DNA from: Maritalea porphyrae
GTDB taxonomy: Bacteria; Pseudomonadota; Alphaproteobacteria; Rhizobiales; Devosiaceae
Reading direction: 5' to 3'
DNA: 64,000 nt
Assembly: GCF_030159895.1 (NCBI RefSeq)
Contig: NZ_BSNI01000001.1
Coordinates: 611,992 to 675,991 of the forward strand
Shown in pieces: positions 26,122 to 35,033 of this stretch (position 1 is its first letter; each line of letters opens with the position of its first letter). The notes under the pieces were generated by a model. That model worked only from the letters and a program-made list of their open reading frames with translations, made no database searches and was not told the DNA's origin. Both the position numbers and the translations under genes were made by a program.

Positions 26122-27537
26122 ATGCTGCGACACATGCAAAGTCGCGAATTGAGCATCGTCGATCCGATTGACTTGATCCCAAATGCTGACGCTCTGGGTC
26201 GAGCAAAAGGCATATTTCTGATCACAACTGATGGTCAGATCGCTTCCGTTTTTGGTGATTTAGCGGTCCTGCTCAACAATTCCGAAACAAGTCTGGTTGG
26301 ACAAGACATCCGTGATATTCTGCGCGCAGCTGAGCTTGATGCGCTTTTCGCAGGCGGATCAACCAACCAAAACCCACCACACAAGATCGCGTTTCTAGCG
26401 GAATCCACAAGCAAGAAAATCGAGCCACAACGGTTTGTGTTAACCGTACATCTGCCAGAGCAAGCCTTACAAACCGCACCGCAGATGCTGGTCGAAATTC
26501 ACGAACTTGTTGAAACTGCCGTCCCAACGAAAACTGCGAACAAACATGATGACCGCATTCGGTTTGCTTTACAAAGCGCCGCGCAAGCGGTTTGGGACTG
26601 CGACATGAATAGTGGCGAAATATGGTATTCAAGCCGTTGGTACACTATGCGCGGATTTGAAATTGGTGACAGCCAAGCCTCAGGTGCCGAAAATTGGCAA
26701 AAGCGCCTTCATCCGGATGATAGGGATGAGATATTGGAACAAGTCCACGCGCAGGATAGTGGCGAACTAACTGAAAATTCCTTCGAATATCGAGAACGTC
26801 ACGCGGACGGAAACTGGATATGGATCATGAGCCGCGGGCGCATTATTGCGTGGAACAGCGATGGCACACCAGCACGTATTGTTGGAACCGACACCGACAT
26901 AACCGACATGAAAATGCGCGAGCGGCAACTGACCCTCGAAACTCGTCGGTTCTTTGAAAAAAGCATGAGCGACATTGCCGCGGCCCATCAGCGCGTCGTT
27001 GAGGACAGCGAGAAAGCAAAACAGCTCGCCAATCAAGACCCACTTACGGGCCTTGCCAACCGCAGAGCCTTGCTGGAAAAAATCGAAAGCTGGGTGGCCA
27101 AGGATCACGAAGAGCCAGGTGTTGGACGGCTTCTGTTTTTCCTCGACCTCGACAATTTCAAACCGATCAACGATTCGTTGGGGCATGTTGCAGGTGATTT
27201 CATCTTGCGTGAAACAGCTCATCGCTTAGCCCAAATTACAAACTCGTCTGACATGATTGCACGCCTTGGTGGCGATGAGTTTGCTATTCTCATCGAAAGG
27301 GGCCTGATTGACGAAGATGTCAGCGACATTGCCTATCGCATTTGCACACGCATCATAGATGCAATCACAACCCCAATAGAATATGGCGGTCGAAGCCTGC
27401 AACTCGGCGTAAGCATTGGCGTGACTGACTTTGAGCGCGCCAACAAATCCGCGGATCAATTACTGCACGCTGCGGATGTTGCAATGTATAATGCGAAAAA
27501 CCGAGGCGGCAACAGATTTAGCCTTGCAGACAGCTAG
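26122..27537 (+). CDS. PAS-GGDEF diguanylate cyclase
   Basis: 471 residues, no membrane segment. An N-terminal region of about 140 residues, perhaps a degenerate PAS, precedes a PAS_3 domain with PAC motif (about 155-275, SGEIWYSSRWYTMRGFE and WIMSRGRIIAWNSDGTPARIVGTDTDITD), a helical linker, and a GGDEF domain with intact LGGDEF near the centre of the last 160 residues. It should make cyclic di-GMP. No typical RxxD inhibitory site can be placed with confidence. The gene stands alone. Confidence 0.9.
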   Translation: MLRHMQSRELSIVDPIDLIPNADALGRAKGIFLITTDGQIASVFGDLAVLLNNSETSLVGQDIRDILRAAELDALFAGGSTNQNPPHKIAFLAESTSKKIEPQRFVLTVHLPEQALQTAPQMLVEIHELVETAVPTKTANKHDDRIRFALQSAAQAVWDCDMNSGEIWYSSRWYTMRGFEIGDSQASGAENWQKRLHPDDRDEILEQVHAQDSGELTENSFEYRERHADGNWIWIMSRGRIIAWNSDGTPARIVGTDTDITDMKMRERQLTLETRRFFEKSMSDIAAAHQRVVEDSEKAKQLANQDPLTGLANRRALLEKIESWVAKDHEEPGVGRLLFFLDLDNFKPINDSLGHVAGDFILRETAHRLAQITNSSDMIARLGGDEFAILIERGLIDEDVSDIAYRICTRIIDAITTPIEYGGRSLQLGVSIGVTDFERANKSADQLLHAADVAMYNAKNRGGNRFSLADS

Positions 27538-27625
27538 TCAAATGCGAAACGTATGTGCATATAACACGCCCAAAACTTGCCATCATGTTCATTCTGACAT
27601 AATTGACGCGTAAAAGCCGTTCAGC

Positions 27626-27651
27626 CTCATATTTCAATTAACGAATATGAG
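27626..27651. repeat. Inverted repeat upstream of phosphomannomutase
   Basis: Perfect 8-bp arms CTCATATT and AATATGAG enclose 10 bases, 41 bases before the start codon. It could be an operator or a weak terminator of the upstream cyclase; no T-tract follows. Confidence 0.4.
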
Positions 27652-27692
27652 TTAGAACCGATCGGTCCTTAAAATCTTTTGAGTGAGCAATT

Positions 27693-29048
27693 ATGACCAA
27701 ATCACCGTTTAAAGCCTATGACGTGCGCGGCATCATTCCTGACCAGATGAATGTGCCTTTCGCTTATCGATTTGGCCAAGCCGTTGCGCATTTTCTCAAA
27801 GCAAAAACAATTGTTGTTGGTCATGATATGCGCCTTGATAGCGCGCCGTTTGCCGAAGCCATTTCACAAGGCTTGATGGATAGCGGCGTTGATGTATTGC
27901 CAGTTGGTCAGTGCGGTACAGAAGAGGTTTATTTCCACACAGACAATTCTGGCGCGGACGGCGGATTGATGGTGACCGCCAGCCACAACCCACAAGATTA
28001 TAACGGAATCAAGATGGTGCTTAAGGGCGCGCAAGCGGCGACCAAAGATAACGCGCTTGGGCCACTTGAAGAATTGGTGATGGGCGACACCCAATTCGCG
28101 CCAGTTTCTTATGAACAACGCGGTCAAAAACGCGAGGTTCTCGATCGTAGCAAATATGTGCAACGCTTGCTCAACCAAGTTAAAGGCGTGGAGCTTAAAC
28201 CGCTCAAAATCGTCTGCCATGCGGGCAATGGCTGCGCCGGCGCAATCATCGATGCGCTTGAACCACACCTGCCGTTCACGTTTATCAAAGTAGACCATGA
28301 AGCAGATGGCCACCTGCCAAACGGCATTCCAAACCCGCTTCTGCCAGAAAAACGCGCCAAAGCCGCCAACGCAGTTAAAGAGCATGGTGCCGATTTGGGC
28401 ATTGCCTGGGATGGCGACTTCGACCGCTGCTTCTTCTACGACCACACAGGCGAATTCGTTGAGGGCTACTATTTGGTAGGTCTAATCGCGCAAACACTGC
28501 TGCACAAAAATCCGGGCGCAAAAATCGTCTACGATCCACGCATGACCTGGAACACTATTGATGTGGTAGAAGCGGCAGGCGGCGTGCCGATTATTTCCAA
28601 AACTGGCCACGCATTCTTTAAACAAATCATGCGCGAAGAAAACGCCCTTTATGGCGGCGAAATGAGCGCACACCACTATTTCGATGATTTCTCTTATTGC
28701 GACACCGGCATGGTGCCGTGGTTGGCAATCGTGTCCGAAATCTCAACCAGCGGCAAAACCCTCAAGCAGATGGTTGAAGAACGAATTGCAAAATTCCCAT
28801 GCTCGGGTGAGATCAACTTCAAGGTGGCCGACGCACCTGCCATTTTGGCAAAAATCGAAGCGACCTATGCCCCTGATGCATTAAAAGTCGAGCATATTGA
28901 TGGGGTCAGTGTTGAATTTGAAAACTGGCGTTTCAATGTACGCTCTTCAAACACTGAGCCCCTATTGCGCATCAATGTGGAGTCACGCGGCGACAAAGAC
29001 TTGGTCGACGCCAAGGTGCAAGAACTTACAGACCTGATCCAAGCGTAG
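27693..29048 (+). CDS. manB: Phosphomannomutase / phosphoglucomutase
   Basis: 451 residues of the alpha-D-phosphohexomutase family. The four functional loops are all visible: active-site serine loop TASHNP (Ser97), metal loop WDGDFDRC, sugar loop GGEMSAHHYF, and phosphate loop RSSNTEPLLR near the C-terminus. It interconverts hexose 1- and 6-phosphates, supplying GDP-mannose or UDP-glucose for surface polysaccharides. GEMSAHH fits bifunctional PMM/PGM enzymes of the AlgC kind. The gene is monocistronic and followed by a GC hairpin. Confidence 0.93.
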   Translation: MTKSPFKAYDVRGIIPDQMNVPFAYRFGQAVAHFLKAKTIVVGHDMRLDSAPFAEAISQGLMDSGVDVLPVGQCGTEEVYFHTDNSGADGGLMVTASHNPQDYNGIKMVLKGAQAATKDNALGPLEELVMGDTQFAPVSYEQRGQKREVLDRSKYVQRLLNQVKGVELKPLKIVCHAGNGCAGAIIDALEPHLPFTFIKVDHEADGHLPNGIPNPLLPEKRAKAANAVKEHGADLGIAWDGDFDRCFFYDHTGEFVEGYYLVGLIAQTLLHKNPGAKIVYDPRMTWNTIDVVEAAGGVPIISKTGHAFFKQIMREENALYGGEMSAHHYFDDFSYCDTGMVPWLAIVSEISTSGKTLKQMVEERIAKFPCSGEINFKVADAPAILAKIEATYAPDALKVEHIDGVSVEFENWRFNVRSSNTEPLLRINVESRGDKDLVDAKVQELTDLIQA

Positions 29049-29057
29049 AATTAGCAA

Positions 29058-29076
29058 CCCCGGCCTGAAGCCGGGG
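29058..29076 (+). terminator. GC-rich hairpin after manB
   Basis: CCCCGGC-CTGAA-GCCGGGG is a 7-bp perfect stem 10 bases beyond the manB stop. There is no T-run, so it may act as a 3' end stabiliser or be a dispersed palindrome; it lies between two convergent genes. Confidence 0.55.
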
Positions 29077-29109
29077 CGGCCAAAAGTTCTCTCTAAATCA
29101 AATTTTTGC

Positions 29110-30060
29110 TTAGATATCCCACTTCGCGCCGGTCAACTCTTCCGAGACGTGCCAAAGCTTCGCGGCTGCATCCATATCGCGCCCCCAAGGAGCAATGGGT
29201 GTTTCCCCAACTGGACCACCCAATCCGCCGCGTTTTACCGGACCATAAAATGTCACTGGCTTTGCTTCAGGATCAGCTGCGGCTAACACCAATGACTTTG
29301 CGCCATGGGATGGTGGGTGAGACAAAAACCGTCCAAACACCACCATTAGCCACTTTTCGATGCCGCCCGGACCTGTGCGTTGCAAATTAGTGTCCGCATA
29401 ACCTGGGTGCACCACATAGGCATCAACTGCACTGCCAGCTGCCTTCAAACGGTGTTGCAGTTCATGGATGAAAAGCATATTGGCGAGCTTGCTCTGGCCA
29501 TAACTAACGGTCGAGCTGTAACCTTCGTCAAAATTCAAGTCTTCAAACTTGATGCGCTCCAACCCCCAACGGTGGGCAATAGAGGAGACAGCAATAATGC
29601 GCCCTTTTGCCTTTTCCACGAGGGGATAGAGCATTTGCGCAAACAAAAAATGCCCCAAATGATTGACGCCAAACTGCGTTTCAAACCCATCTTTTGTTAG
29701 GGTGCGCGTTGGGATCATCATAAGGCCTGCATTGTTGAGCAACACATCGAGCGTCTCATGCGTTTTCAGATAGGTATCTGCCGCTGCACGCACACTCTCC
29801 AAGGAGGCTAGGTCCATGAGCACATAGTCAATAGAAGCTGCTGGCGTTGCATGTTCATTGATTTGGGCAACAGCATCTTTTGCTTTCTCTTCATTTCGGC
29901 AAAAAATCGTCACATGCGCATTTTTGCTAACCAAGACTTTTGCGGCTTCCAGGCCGATGCCAGAATTGCCGCCCGTAATCACAACAGTCTTGCCGCTCAT
30001 ATCTGGGGTGCGCTCATAACCCCAACCATTCTTGCCAAATGGCAATTTGTATTTCGTCAT
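29110..30060 (-). CDS. Short-chain dehydrogenase, retinol-dehydrogenase-like
   Basis: 316 residues. The classical SDR cofactor motif TGGNSGIG and the NNAGLMM segment are present, with active-site YGQSK and upstream Ser in AVSSIAHRWG. It is NAD(P)-dependent; the substrate is unknown. The long C-terminal part (GGLGGPVGETPIAPWGRDMDAA) matches the retinol-dehydrogenase-like branch. ATG at 30060 follows TTGGAGAAATTG. A palindrome related to that in front of the divergent-region TetR gene lies 22 bases upstream, so TetR control is likely. Confidence 0.9.
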   Translation of the reverse strand: MTKYKLPFGKNGWGYERTPDMSGKTVVITGGNSGIGLEAAKVLVSKNAHVTIFCRNEEKAKDAVAQINEHATPAASIDYVLMDLASLESVRAAADTYLKTHETLDVLLNNAGLMMIPTRTLTKDGFETQFGVNHLGHFLFAQMLYPLVEKAKGRIIAVSSIAHRWGLERIKFEDLNFDEGYSSTVSYGQSKLANMLFIHELQHRLKAAGSAVDAYVVHPGYADTNLQRTGPGGIEKWLMVVFGRFLSHPPSHGAKSLVLAAADPEAKPVTFYGPVKRGGLGGPVGETPIAPWGRDMDAAAKLWHVSEELTGAKWDI

Positions 30061-30081
30061 CAATTTCTCCAATTATCAAAC

Positions 30082-30099
30082 TGAGTGATTAGTCAGTCA
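30082..30099. promoter_or_regulatory. TetR-type operator upstream of the SDR gene
   Basis: TGAGTGATTAGTCAGTCA is an 18-bp palindromic site of the form TGAnTGA-N4-TCAnTCA. It shares the AGTCA core with the site in front of the TetR gene at 30846-30859. Confidence 0.65.
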
Positions 30100-30159
30100 T
30101 TTTCTATATGTGTTGAACTTTTTGCAATTCAAGATCTCTCGCTTGAGATTTCTGATCGT

Positions 30160-30813
30160 TTATTTTTTGCTAATGCCGTTCCAAAAGACGTCGAAACTTG
30201 TTTCGAGATGCGCGTTGCGCTCGGCGTCCGAAAACGCCTCGTTCCACAATAGGTACTCAACAACTGCTTGGCCCTGCCGAAACATAATCTCGGCAATGAG
30301 TTCTGGGGCTAAGTGCTGCAACCGGCCGCCTTCTACTCCACCGCTAAACAATGTCATCATTTCTTGATACGGCTCACCAACTGCATCAAGGTCAGTTTTT
30401 GTCAGCCTTTCAGAAACACGAATTTGCTCCATCAAATTGAACCGCGTCCAATTCGACATGCCCCACTTCAACCCGTTGAACCACAACAACTCGAGTTGAT
30501 CGCGAAGGTCCGCAATTGGGTCAAACCCAACGGACGCAGCGCCAATCATTTCGCGCTTGAGATACATCATCACTTCACGGATCAAGTCTTCTTTTGTCGG
30601 GAAGTAATTAAATAGAGTGCCCGTTGCTACACCAGCATGTTTGGCCACAGACGCGGTGGACGTGTTCCAAAACCCATTTTCACCAAAAAGCTCAATCGCT
30701 GCTTCCAAAAGCACATCGCGCTTCGCCGCTCGGCCGTCGCCATTGCCCTTGCGTCCACTGCCATTGGTAGCGCGCACATCAGCGGGCGAAAAAACAATCA
30801 CATTTCGAGGCAT
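30160..30813 (-). CDS. TetR-family transcriptional regulator
   Basis: 217 residues. The N-terminal helix-turn-helix is clear (RDVLLEAAIELFGENGFWNTSTASVAKHAGVATGTLFNYFPTKEDLIREV); the C-terminal ligand domain is unclassified. Several in-frame starts exist: GTG 30864, ATG 30834, 30825 and 30813. The upstream ones lie in or next to the operator, so I take 30813, preceded by GGAAAAGAAA; 30825 is also possible. An extra charged stretch of about 30 residues precedes the DNA-binding domain. It follows the SDR gene's promoter on the same strand and shares its operator motif. Confidence 0.85.
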   Translation of the reverse strand: MPRNVIVFSPADVRATNGSGRKGNGDGRAAKRDVLLEAAIELFGENGFWNTSTASVAKHAGVATGTLFNYFPTKEDLIREVMMYLKREMIGAASVGFDPIADLRDQLELLWFNGLKWGMSNWTRFNLMEQIRVSERLTKTDLDAVGEPYQEMMTLFSGGVEGGRLQHLAPELIAEIMFRQGQAVVEYLLWNEAFSDAERNAHLETSFDVFWNGISKK

Positions 30814-30845
30814 TTTCTTTTCCATAGCTGCCATATAGGAACCAA

Positions 30846-30859
30846 TGACTGAGCAGTCA
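30846..30859. promoter_or_regulatory. TetR autoregulatory operator
   Basis: TGACTGAGCAGTCA has perfect 6-bp arms and lies between the TetR gene and the divergent SnoaL-like gene. It is related to the SDR operator at 30082-30099. Confidence 0.65.
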
Positions 30860-30960
30860 ATCACAGCTGAACGAACTTGTTATTCACTAAAATCAAACAG
30901 TGTCGTAATTGGCTGAAAGTTTCATTGGCACAAAGCGACAAGCCTGATATGGAAATCTTT

Positions 30961-31329
30961 ATGTCAATGAAAATACATCAAACACTGCTCGATCTTGAAC
31001 GCGCCATTTTGGCGCCGAACAATCGTGCAAACACCGACTTCCTAATGAACATCCTCACTCCGGACTTTTTGGAAATCGGCGCATCCGGCACACGCTACAC
31101 GCGTGCCAACATTATCGAGCACTTGCGCGACAAGCCCGGCTTTGACGGCCCGCGATCCGTTGAGAACTTTTTTGCCAAGCCACTATCCGAAGATACATGG
31201 ATCGTGAATTATCGCATTCCAGAAACAACGACCCAGCGCACTTCAATTTGGCAAAAGCGCGGCGGCGAATGGAAGATGCGCTTCCATCAGGGCACCGTTG
31301 AGCAGAAATCAAAAGGCCTATCGCATTAG
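30961..31329 (+). CDS. SnoaL-like / DUF4440 protein
   Basis: The 122-residue single-domain protein of the NTF2-like fold has LLDLERAILAPNNRANTDFLMNILTPDFLEIGASGTRYTRANIIEHL, as in DUF4440, and a C-terminal IWQKRGGEWKMRFHQGT strand. Function unknown; relatives bind small hydrophobic ligands. Possible starts are ATG at 30949, 30961 and 30967; I prefer 30961, with GGAAA six bases upstream. Its last 12 bases overlap the convergent GyrI-like gene. Confidence 0.8.
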   Translation: MSMKIHQTLLDLERAILAPNNRANTDFLMNILTPDFLEIGASGTRYTRANIIEHLRDKPGFDGPRSVENFFAKPLSEDTWIVNYRIPETTTQRTSIWQKRGGEWKMRFHQGTVEQKSKGLSH

Positions 31330-31938
31330 CGCTCGAACAGGCTGTCGAATAACGGTTTTGCGTTTTTCTGGTGCAATACGGCGCGGATCGCCAAGATAGA
31401 TCTCGTGATAGTGCCCATGTGCCTCCAAGCCATTTTCCGGCAAATATTCGTGATAAAGCTGATCAAGTGTGGGCCGAACTTCTTCGTTTGGGCCAATATG
31501 CATAATTTGCACCGCCAGTCCCTCTTCAAACCACTCTAAGCGCAAACCCTCAGGTGGTGATGATTTGAGTTTTTCTGATGCCTCCTTGAGAGCACTTTCA
31601 AACTGCTGTTGATCGATCCAACTTGGCATTGGGATCATCAAACTCCATTTGAACTTGTCTCGATTTCCTTCAATCAGATCATTGATATCATCCGCCCACC
31701 ACAAAGTTTCCAGCGGCGGCTCGATAAAGTCCTTACCCATGCGCTTTTTGCCATCACGTCGGATCGGCTGGATCGCTGCAAATATCCATTTCAGTTTCGC
31801 TTCATAATCACCTTTTTGCGGGTCCCCTGCCCCATCAAGCATGGCAAAGGGTAGTCGTGGCACCGTGACAGATGAGAACTTGTCGCTTGGCAGGAGGTAC
31901 AGCTCTTTCAATTGCGCTTTGAGTTCCTCAAAAGCCAT
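31318..31938 (-). CDS. GyrI-like small-molecule-binding protein
   Basis: 206 residues, COG4832/GyrI-like type. Features are the early PRLPFAMLDGAGDPQ strand, WWADDINDLIEGNRDKFKWSLMIPMPSW in the middle, and HGHYHEIYLGDPRRIAPEKRKTVIRQPV at the end. Such SHS2-domain proteins bind or hydrolyse lipophilic cations and drugs. The ATG at 31938 follows GAGGAGCGAGAT, better than the ATG at 31956. It overlaps the DUF4440 gene tail to tail by 12 bases. Confidence 0.87.
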   Translation of the reverse strand: MAFEELKAQLKELYLLPSDKFSSVTVPRLPFAMLDGAGDPQKGDYEAKLKWIFAAIQPIRRDGKKRMGKDFIEPPLETLWWADDINDLIEGNRDKFKWSLMIPMPSWIDQQQFESALKEASEKLKSSPPEGLRLEWFEEGLAVQIMHIGPNEEVRPTLDQLYHEYLPENGLEAHGHYHEIYLGDPRRIAPEKRKTVIRQPVRALMR

Positions 31939-31976
31939 ATCTCGCTCCTCTTTCATCCCAATGATGCCTGCAAAAC

Positions 31977-32168
31977 TTAGCCGCCTGGTTTTGCCGCCGC
32001 TTCTAGGGCGTGGGCCAGCACTTGTTTGTCGCCTATATGGTTGGCCAGCAACAAGATGAGCCGCGCATTGATGTCAGCGCTTTCTTTCTCTGATTTCCCC
32101 TCATGCAGCGCCAGAAGATCGGCGTAAAAATCATCAGCACCAGCAATATTTGGTTTGGTGTTCAACAT
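31977..32168 (-). CDS. DUF2783 small protein
   Basis: The 63-residue acidic helical protein matches the DUF2783 pattern (ADDFYADLLALHEGKS, then NARLILLLANHIGD). Start 11 bases after the FAD-hydroxylase stop, with GAGGAGAG upstream, so it is in the same operon. DUF2783 genes commonly sit beside FAD aromatic hydroxylases and MBL-fold hydrolases; a role as a small partner or stabiliser is possible but untested. Confidence 0.85.
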   Translation of the reverse strand: MLNTKPNIAGADDFYADLLALHEGKSEKESADINARLILLLANHIGDKQVLAHALEAAAKPGG

Positions 32169-32179
32169 CTATGCTCTCC

Positions 32180-33790
32180 TCACCCGCGACCGGTTGCTTT
32201 GGCCAATGCCGCACGCACTTTGGCTTCATCATATGCGGTCCAGCGCGCCGCCACATGCTGATCGGGCCGCATCAAATAAACCGCACTTGACTGATCACCC
32301 AAATAGCGCGTCGCAAATCCATCGTCGTCCAACGAGGCTGTATTCACTGACAATGTCGAAACGCCAATGCCACACACATCCAAATGGTCTGGCACGTCAC
32401 AATTGATCGCGATCAACTGAAATTTGTTGCCGAGTTGGTCGCCCAGCCAACCATTCGCAATAGGTGCATCCACATAAGGCGCGCCGGGCCGGGTGCGAAG
32501 CGGCAACGCTTCATCATCGTCCCCATTAAGGGGTGAACCATCATAAACCGCAGGCACGGACAAGCGGCCCGAGTTTACCAATGGACGCGCAAATTCATAA
32601 TGCTCGGCCAAGTCCAAGACCGCATTGCGGAAGGATCGGCTTACATCGGACTTAGGGGTGATGAAATCGGTTGATCGGGTGGAATTGAGGATATTCTCAT
32701 CTGCCCCATAAATGCGCTCCCAGTCATAACTATCGAGCAGGCTTTCAGGCGCGTGTCCGTCCATAACAAGCTTTAGCTTCCAGCACAGATTGTCCGTGTC
32801 TTGCAATCCAGAATTGGCCCCACGTGCGCCAAAGGGCGATACTTGATGCGCAGCGTCTCCAGCAAAAATCACGTGCCCGTGCCGGAACTTTTCCATCCGT
32901 CGACATTGGAATGTGTAGATCGAAACCCATTCAAGCTCAAACTTGGCGTCTTCGCCCAGCATCGCTTTCAGGCGCGGCACAACGTTTTCTTCGCGCTTCT
33001 CTTTTTCTTTGTCGATGTTCCAGCCAAGCTGCAAATCAATCCGCCACACATTGTCGGGTTGCGAGTGCAACAATGCGGACTGCCCTCTATTGAATGGCGG
33101 ATCAAACCAGAACCACCGTTCCACCGGAAAATCCGCTTCCATAATCACATCTGCAATTAAGAAATTGTCTTCAAACACCCGCCCGTCAAAATCAAGATTG
33201 AGCATTTGGCGAATGGGAGACGCAGCGCCATCGCACACAATCAACCAATCTGTATCGAGCTGGTACGGCCCATCCGGCGTTTCAATAGAAATGCGCGCGC
33301 CATTATCCTTAGGGTCGACTTGCGTGACTTTGTTCTGCCCACGGATTTCAATCGGCTTGCCCTGGCGTTGCAACTCAAAAGCCCGCTCAACCAGATATTG
33401 CTCAAAATAATATTGCTGCAAATTGATAAAAGCTGGGCGCTTGTGACCACCTTCAGGTAGCAGGTCAAAATCATAGACTTGGCGCTCATCAAAGAACACT
33501 TTGCCCAAATTCCAAACAACGCCCTTGTCGACAAACTCGTCGCCGCAGCCCAATCGATCCAAGATCTCCAACGGTCGTTTGGCATAGCATACCGCCCGCG
33601 ACCCCCAACTCACCTTGTCATTATCGTCGACCACAACAACTGGCACGTCTTGCATCGCCAGATCGATCGCAGCGCCGAGTCCAATGGGCCCAGCACCAAC
33701 CACAATAACCGGATGCCGCACAATGTCGGCACTGTCTTGGTCCGCATGTTTTTTGTACGGATAAAGCGGTGTTTCAAAGATCTTGGTCAT
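32180..33790 (-). CDS. FAD-dependent aromatic hydroxylase (MhpA/PheA-like class A monooxygenase)
   Basis: 536 residues. The Rossmann GxGxxG is present at VVGAGPIGLGAA (about 30-42), the FAD ribityl motif at GHVIFAGDAAHQVSPFGARGANSGLQDTDNLCWKL, and a C-terminal thioredoxin-like extension of about 150 residues. These identify the 3-(3-hydroxyphenyl)propionate hydroxylase-like group. It hydroxylates an aromatic acid or phenol with NAD(P)H and oxygen; the substrate is not determined. ATG at 33790 follows GGGGAGGAAGA. It is second in the MBL-hydroxylase-DUF2783 operon. Confidence 0.9.
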   Translation of the reverse strand: MTKIFETPLYPYKKHADQDSADIVRHPVIVVGAGPIGLGAAIDLAMQDVPVVVVDDNDKVSWGSRAVCYAKRPLEILDRLGCGDEFVDKGVVWNLGKVFFDERQVYDFDLLPEGGHKRPAFINLQQYYFEQYLVERAFELQRQGKPIEIRGQNKVTQVDPKDNGARISIETPDGPYQLDTDWLIVCDGAASPIRQMLNLDFDGRVFEDNFLIADVIMEADFPVERWFWFDPPFNRGQSALLHSQPDNVWRIDLQLGWNIDKEKEKREENVVPRLKAMLGEDAKFELEWVSIYTFQCRRMEKFRHGHVIFAGDAAHQVSPFGARGANSGLQDTDNLCWKLKLVMDGHAPESLLDSYDWERIYGADENILNSTRSTDFITPKSDVSRSFRNAVLDLAEHYEFARPLVNSGRLSVPAVYDGSPLNGDDDEALPLRTRPGAPYVDAPIANGWLGDQLGNKFQLIAINCDVPDHLDVCGIGVSTLSVNTASLDDDGFATRYLGDQSSAVYLMRPDQHVAARWTAYDEAKVRAALAKATGRG

Positions 33791-33826
33791 TCTTCCTCCC
33801 CAAAAGAACGATTTTGAACTGATGGC

Positions 33827-34777
33827 TTAGCCTTGCAACTTGTTCCACATATCCAAGTCGCGTTCCGCCGTCCAAATGCGCGGTGTATCCACATCCAGCG
33901 CTTCGTCATAAGCGCGTGATACGTTAAATGGCAGGCAATGCTCATAGATTGCGTAGTCGCCAAACTTTGGATCACACTCGGCCCGCACAGCGTCCCATGC
34001 TTCTTTTAGCGACCCGCCACGCAAGGCAACGCGCGCTGCTGGCAAATAAGTCGAGCGAACAAAATCCGAAGTGTTGTCGAGCGCGGCATTGACCATCTCT
34101 TTGCCCACCAGCGCATCACCACGGCCCGGCGCAATCGCATCCACGTCCCATGACCGAATGGCCTCAATGGTTTTAGGCCAATCGTGGAAATGACCGTCAC
34201 CGCAATAACATGCGGAATGATATTCAACGATATCGCCGGTGAACATCACATTCTCGTCGCCCACATAGGCAACGATATCTCCGGCAGTGTGCGCACGACC
34301 CAAATGCATCAAATCAACACGTCGTTTGCCCAGATAAACCGACATACGCTTGTTAAATGTCGTTGTCGGCCAAGTAAGGCCCGGAATGCTTTCGTGACCC
34401 TGGAACAGACGTGGGAAGCGACCAAATTCACTGTCCCAATCTTCCTGGCCCCGCTCAACAACCATCGAGCGCGCTTTTTCTGACATTATGACTTGGCTTG
34501 CGCCATAGGCAGATGCCCCCAAAACGCGCACAGCGTGATAGTGGGTGAGAACAACATGGCTGATCGGCTTATCAGTAACGCTGCGCACCTTTTCAACGAC
34601 CATATTGGCCAAACGTGGGGTCGCCTGCGCATCAATAATCATCACACTATCATCGCCAATGATCACGCCTGTGTTTGGATCACCTTCAGCGGTAAACGCA
34701 TAGAGATCGCGCCCAACCTCGGTGAACGAAATTTTCTTGTCTTCCATATCGTTAGTGGAAGCGAAAGCTTTTGCCAT
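33827..34777 (-). CDS. MBL-fold metallo-hydrolase
   Basis: 316 residues. The core metallo-beta-lactamase motif is altered to THYHAVRVLGAS instead of HxHxDH, with later metal-site elements HLGRAHTAGDIVAYV and FTGDIVEYHSACYCGDGHFHDW. The missing acidic/His pair after THYH is unusual and may change metal content. ATG at 34777 has a near-perfect AGGAGG; an upstream frame is not needed. First gene of the operon with the FAD hydroxylase; it probably hydrolyses a pathway lactone or thioester. Confidence 0.88.
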   Translation of the reverse strand: MAKAFASTNDMEDKKISFTEVGRDLYAFTAEGDPNTGVIIGDDSVMIIDAQATPRLANMVVEKVRSVTDKPISHVVLTHYHAVRVLGASAYGASQVIMSEKARSMVVERGQEDWDSEFGRFPRLFQGHESIPGLTWPTTTFNKRMSVYLGKRRVDLMHLGRAHTAGDIVAYVGDENVMFTGDIVEYHSACYCGDGHFHDWPKTIEAIRSWDVDAIAPGRGDALVGKEMVNAALDNTSDFVRSTYLPAARVALRGGSLKEAWDAVRAECDPKFGDYAIYEHCLPFNVSRAYDEALDVDTPRIWTAERDLDMWNKLQG

Positions 34778-35033
34778 TTTGTCTGTCCTCCTCGCGCAAA
34801 CGAGCACTTGCCCGTTGCAAATCATCTCAAGCGTTCAAGCCCGAGCAATTTGCAACCGTCAAGCGATCATCCCCTATTCGCTCAATCAGTAATCGCGCAC
34901 AAGATTAGTTTCAATCGCAACTATGTCAAGTGCAACTTGTTATGCTTTCGACCTATGCCTCAACTTGAGATGAATCAAAACAAGCGTCAAAATTGCTGCT
35001 AGCTTACTAGTTAGATCGATGGGGACGCTGAAA

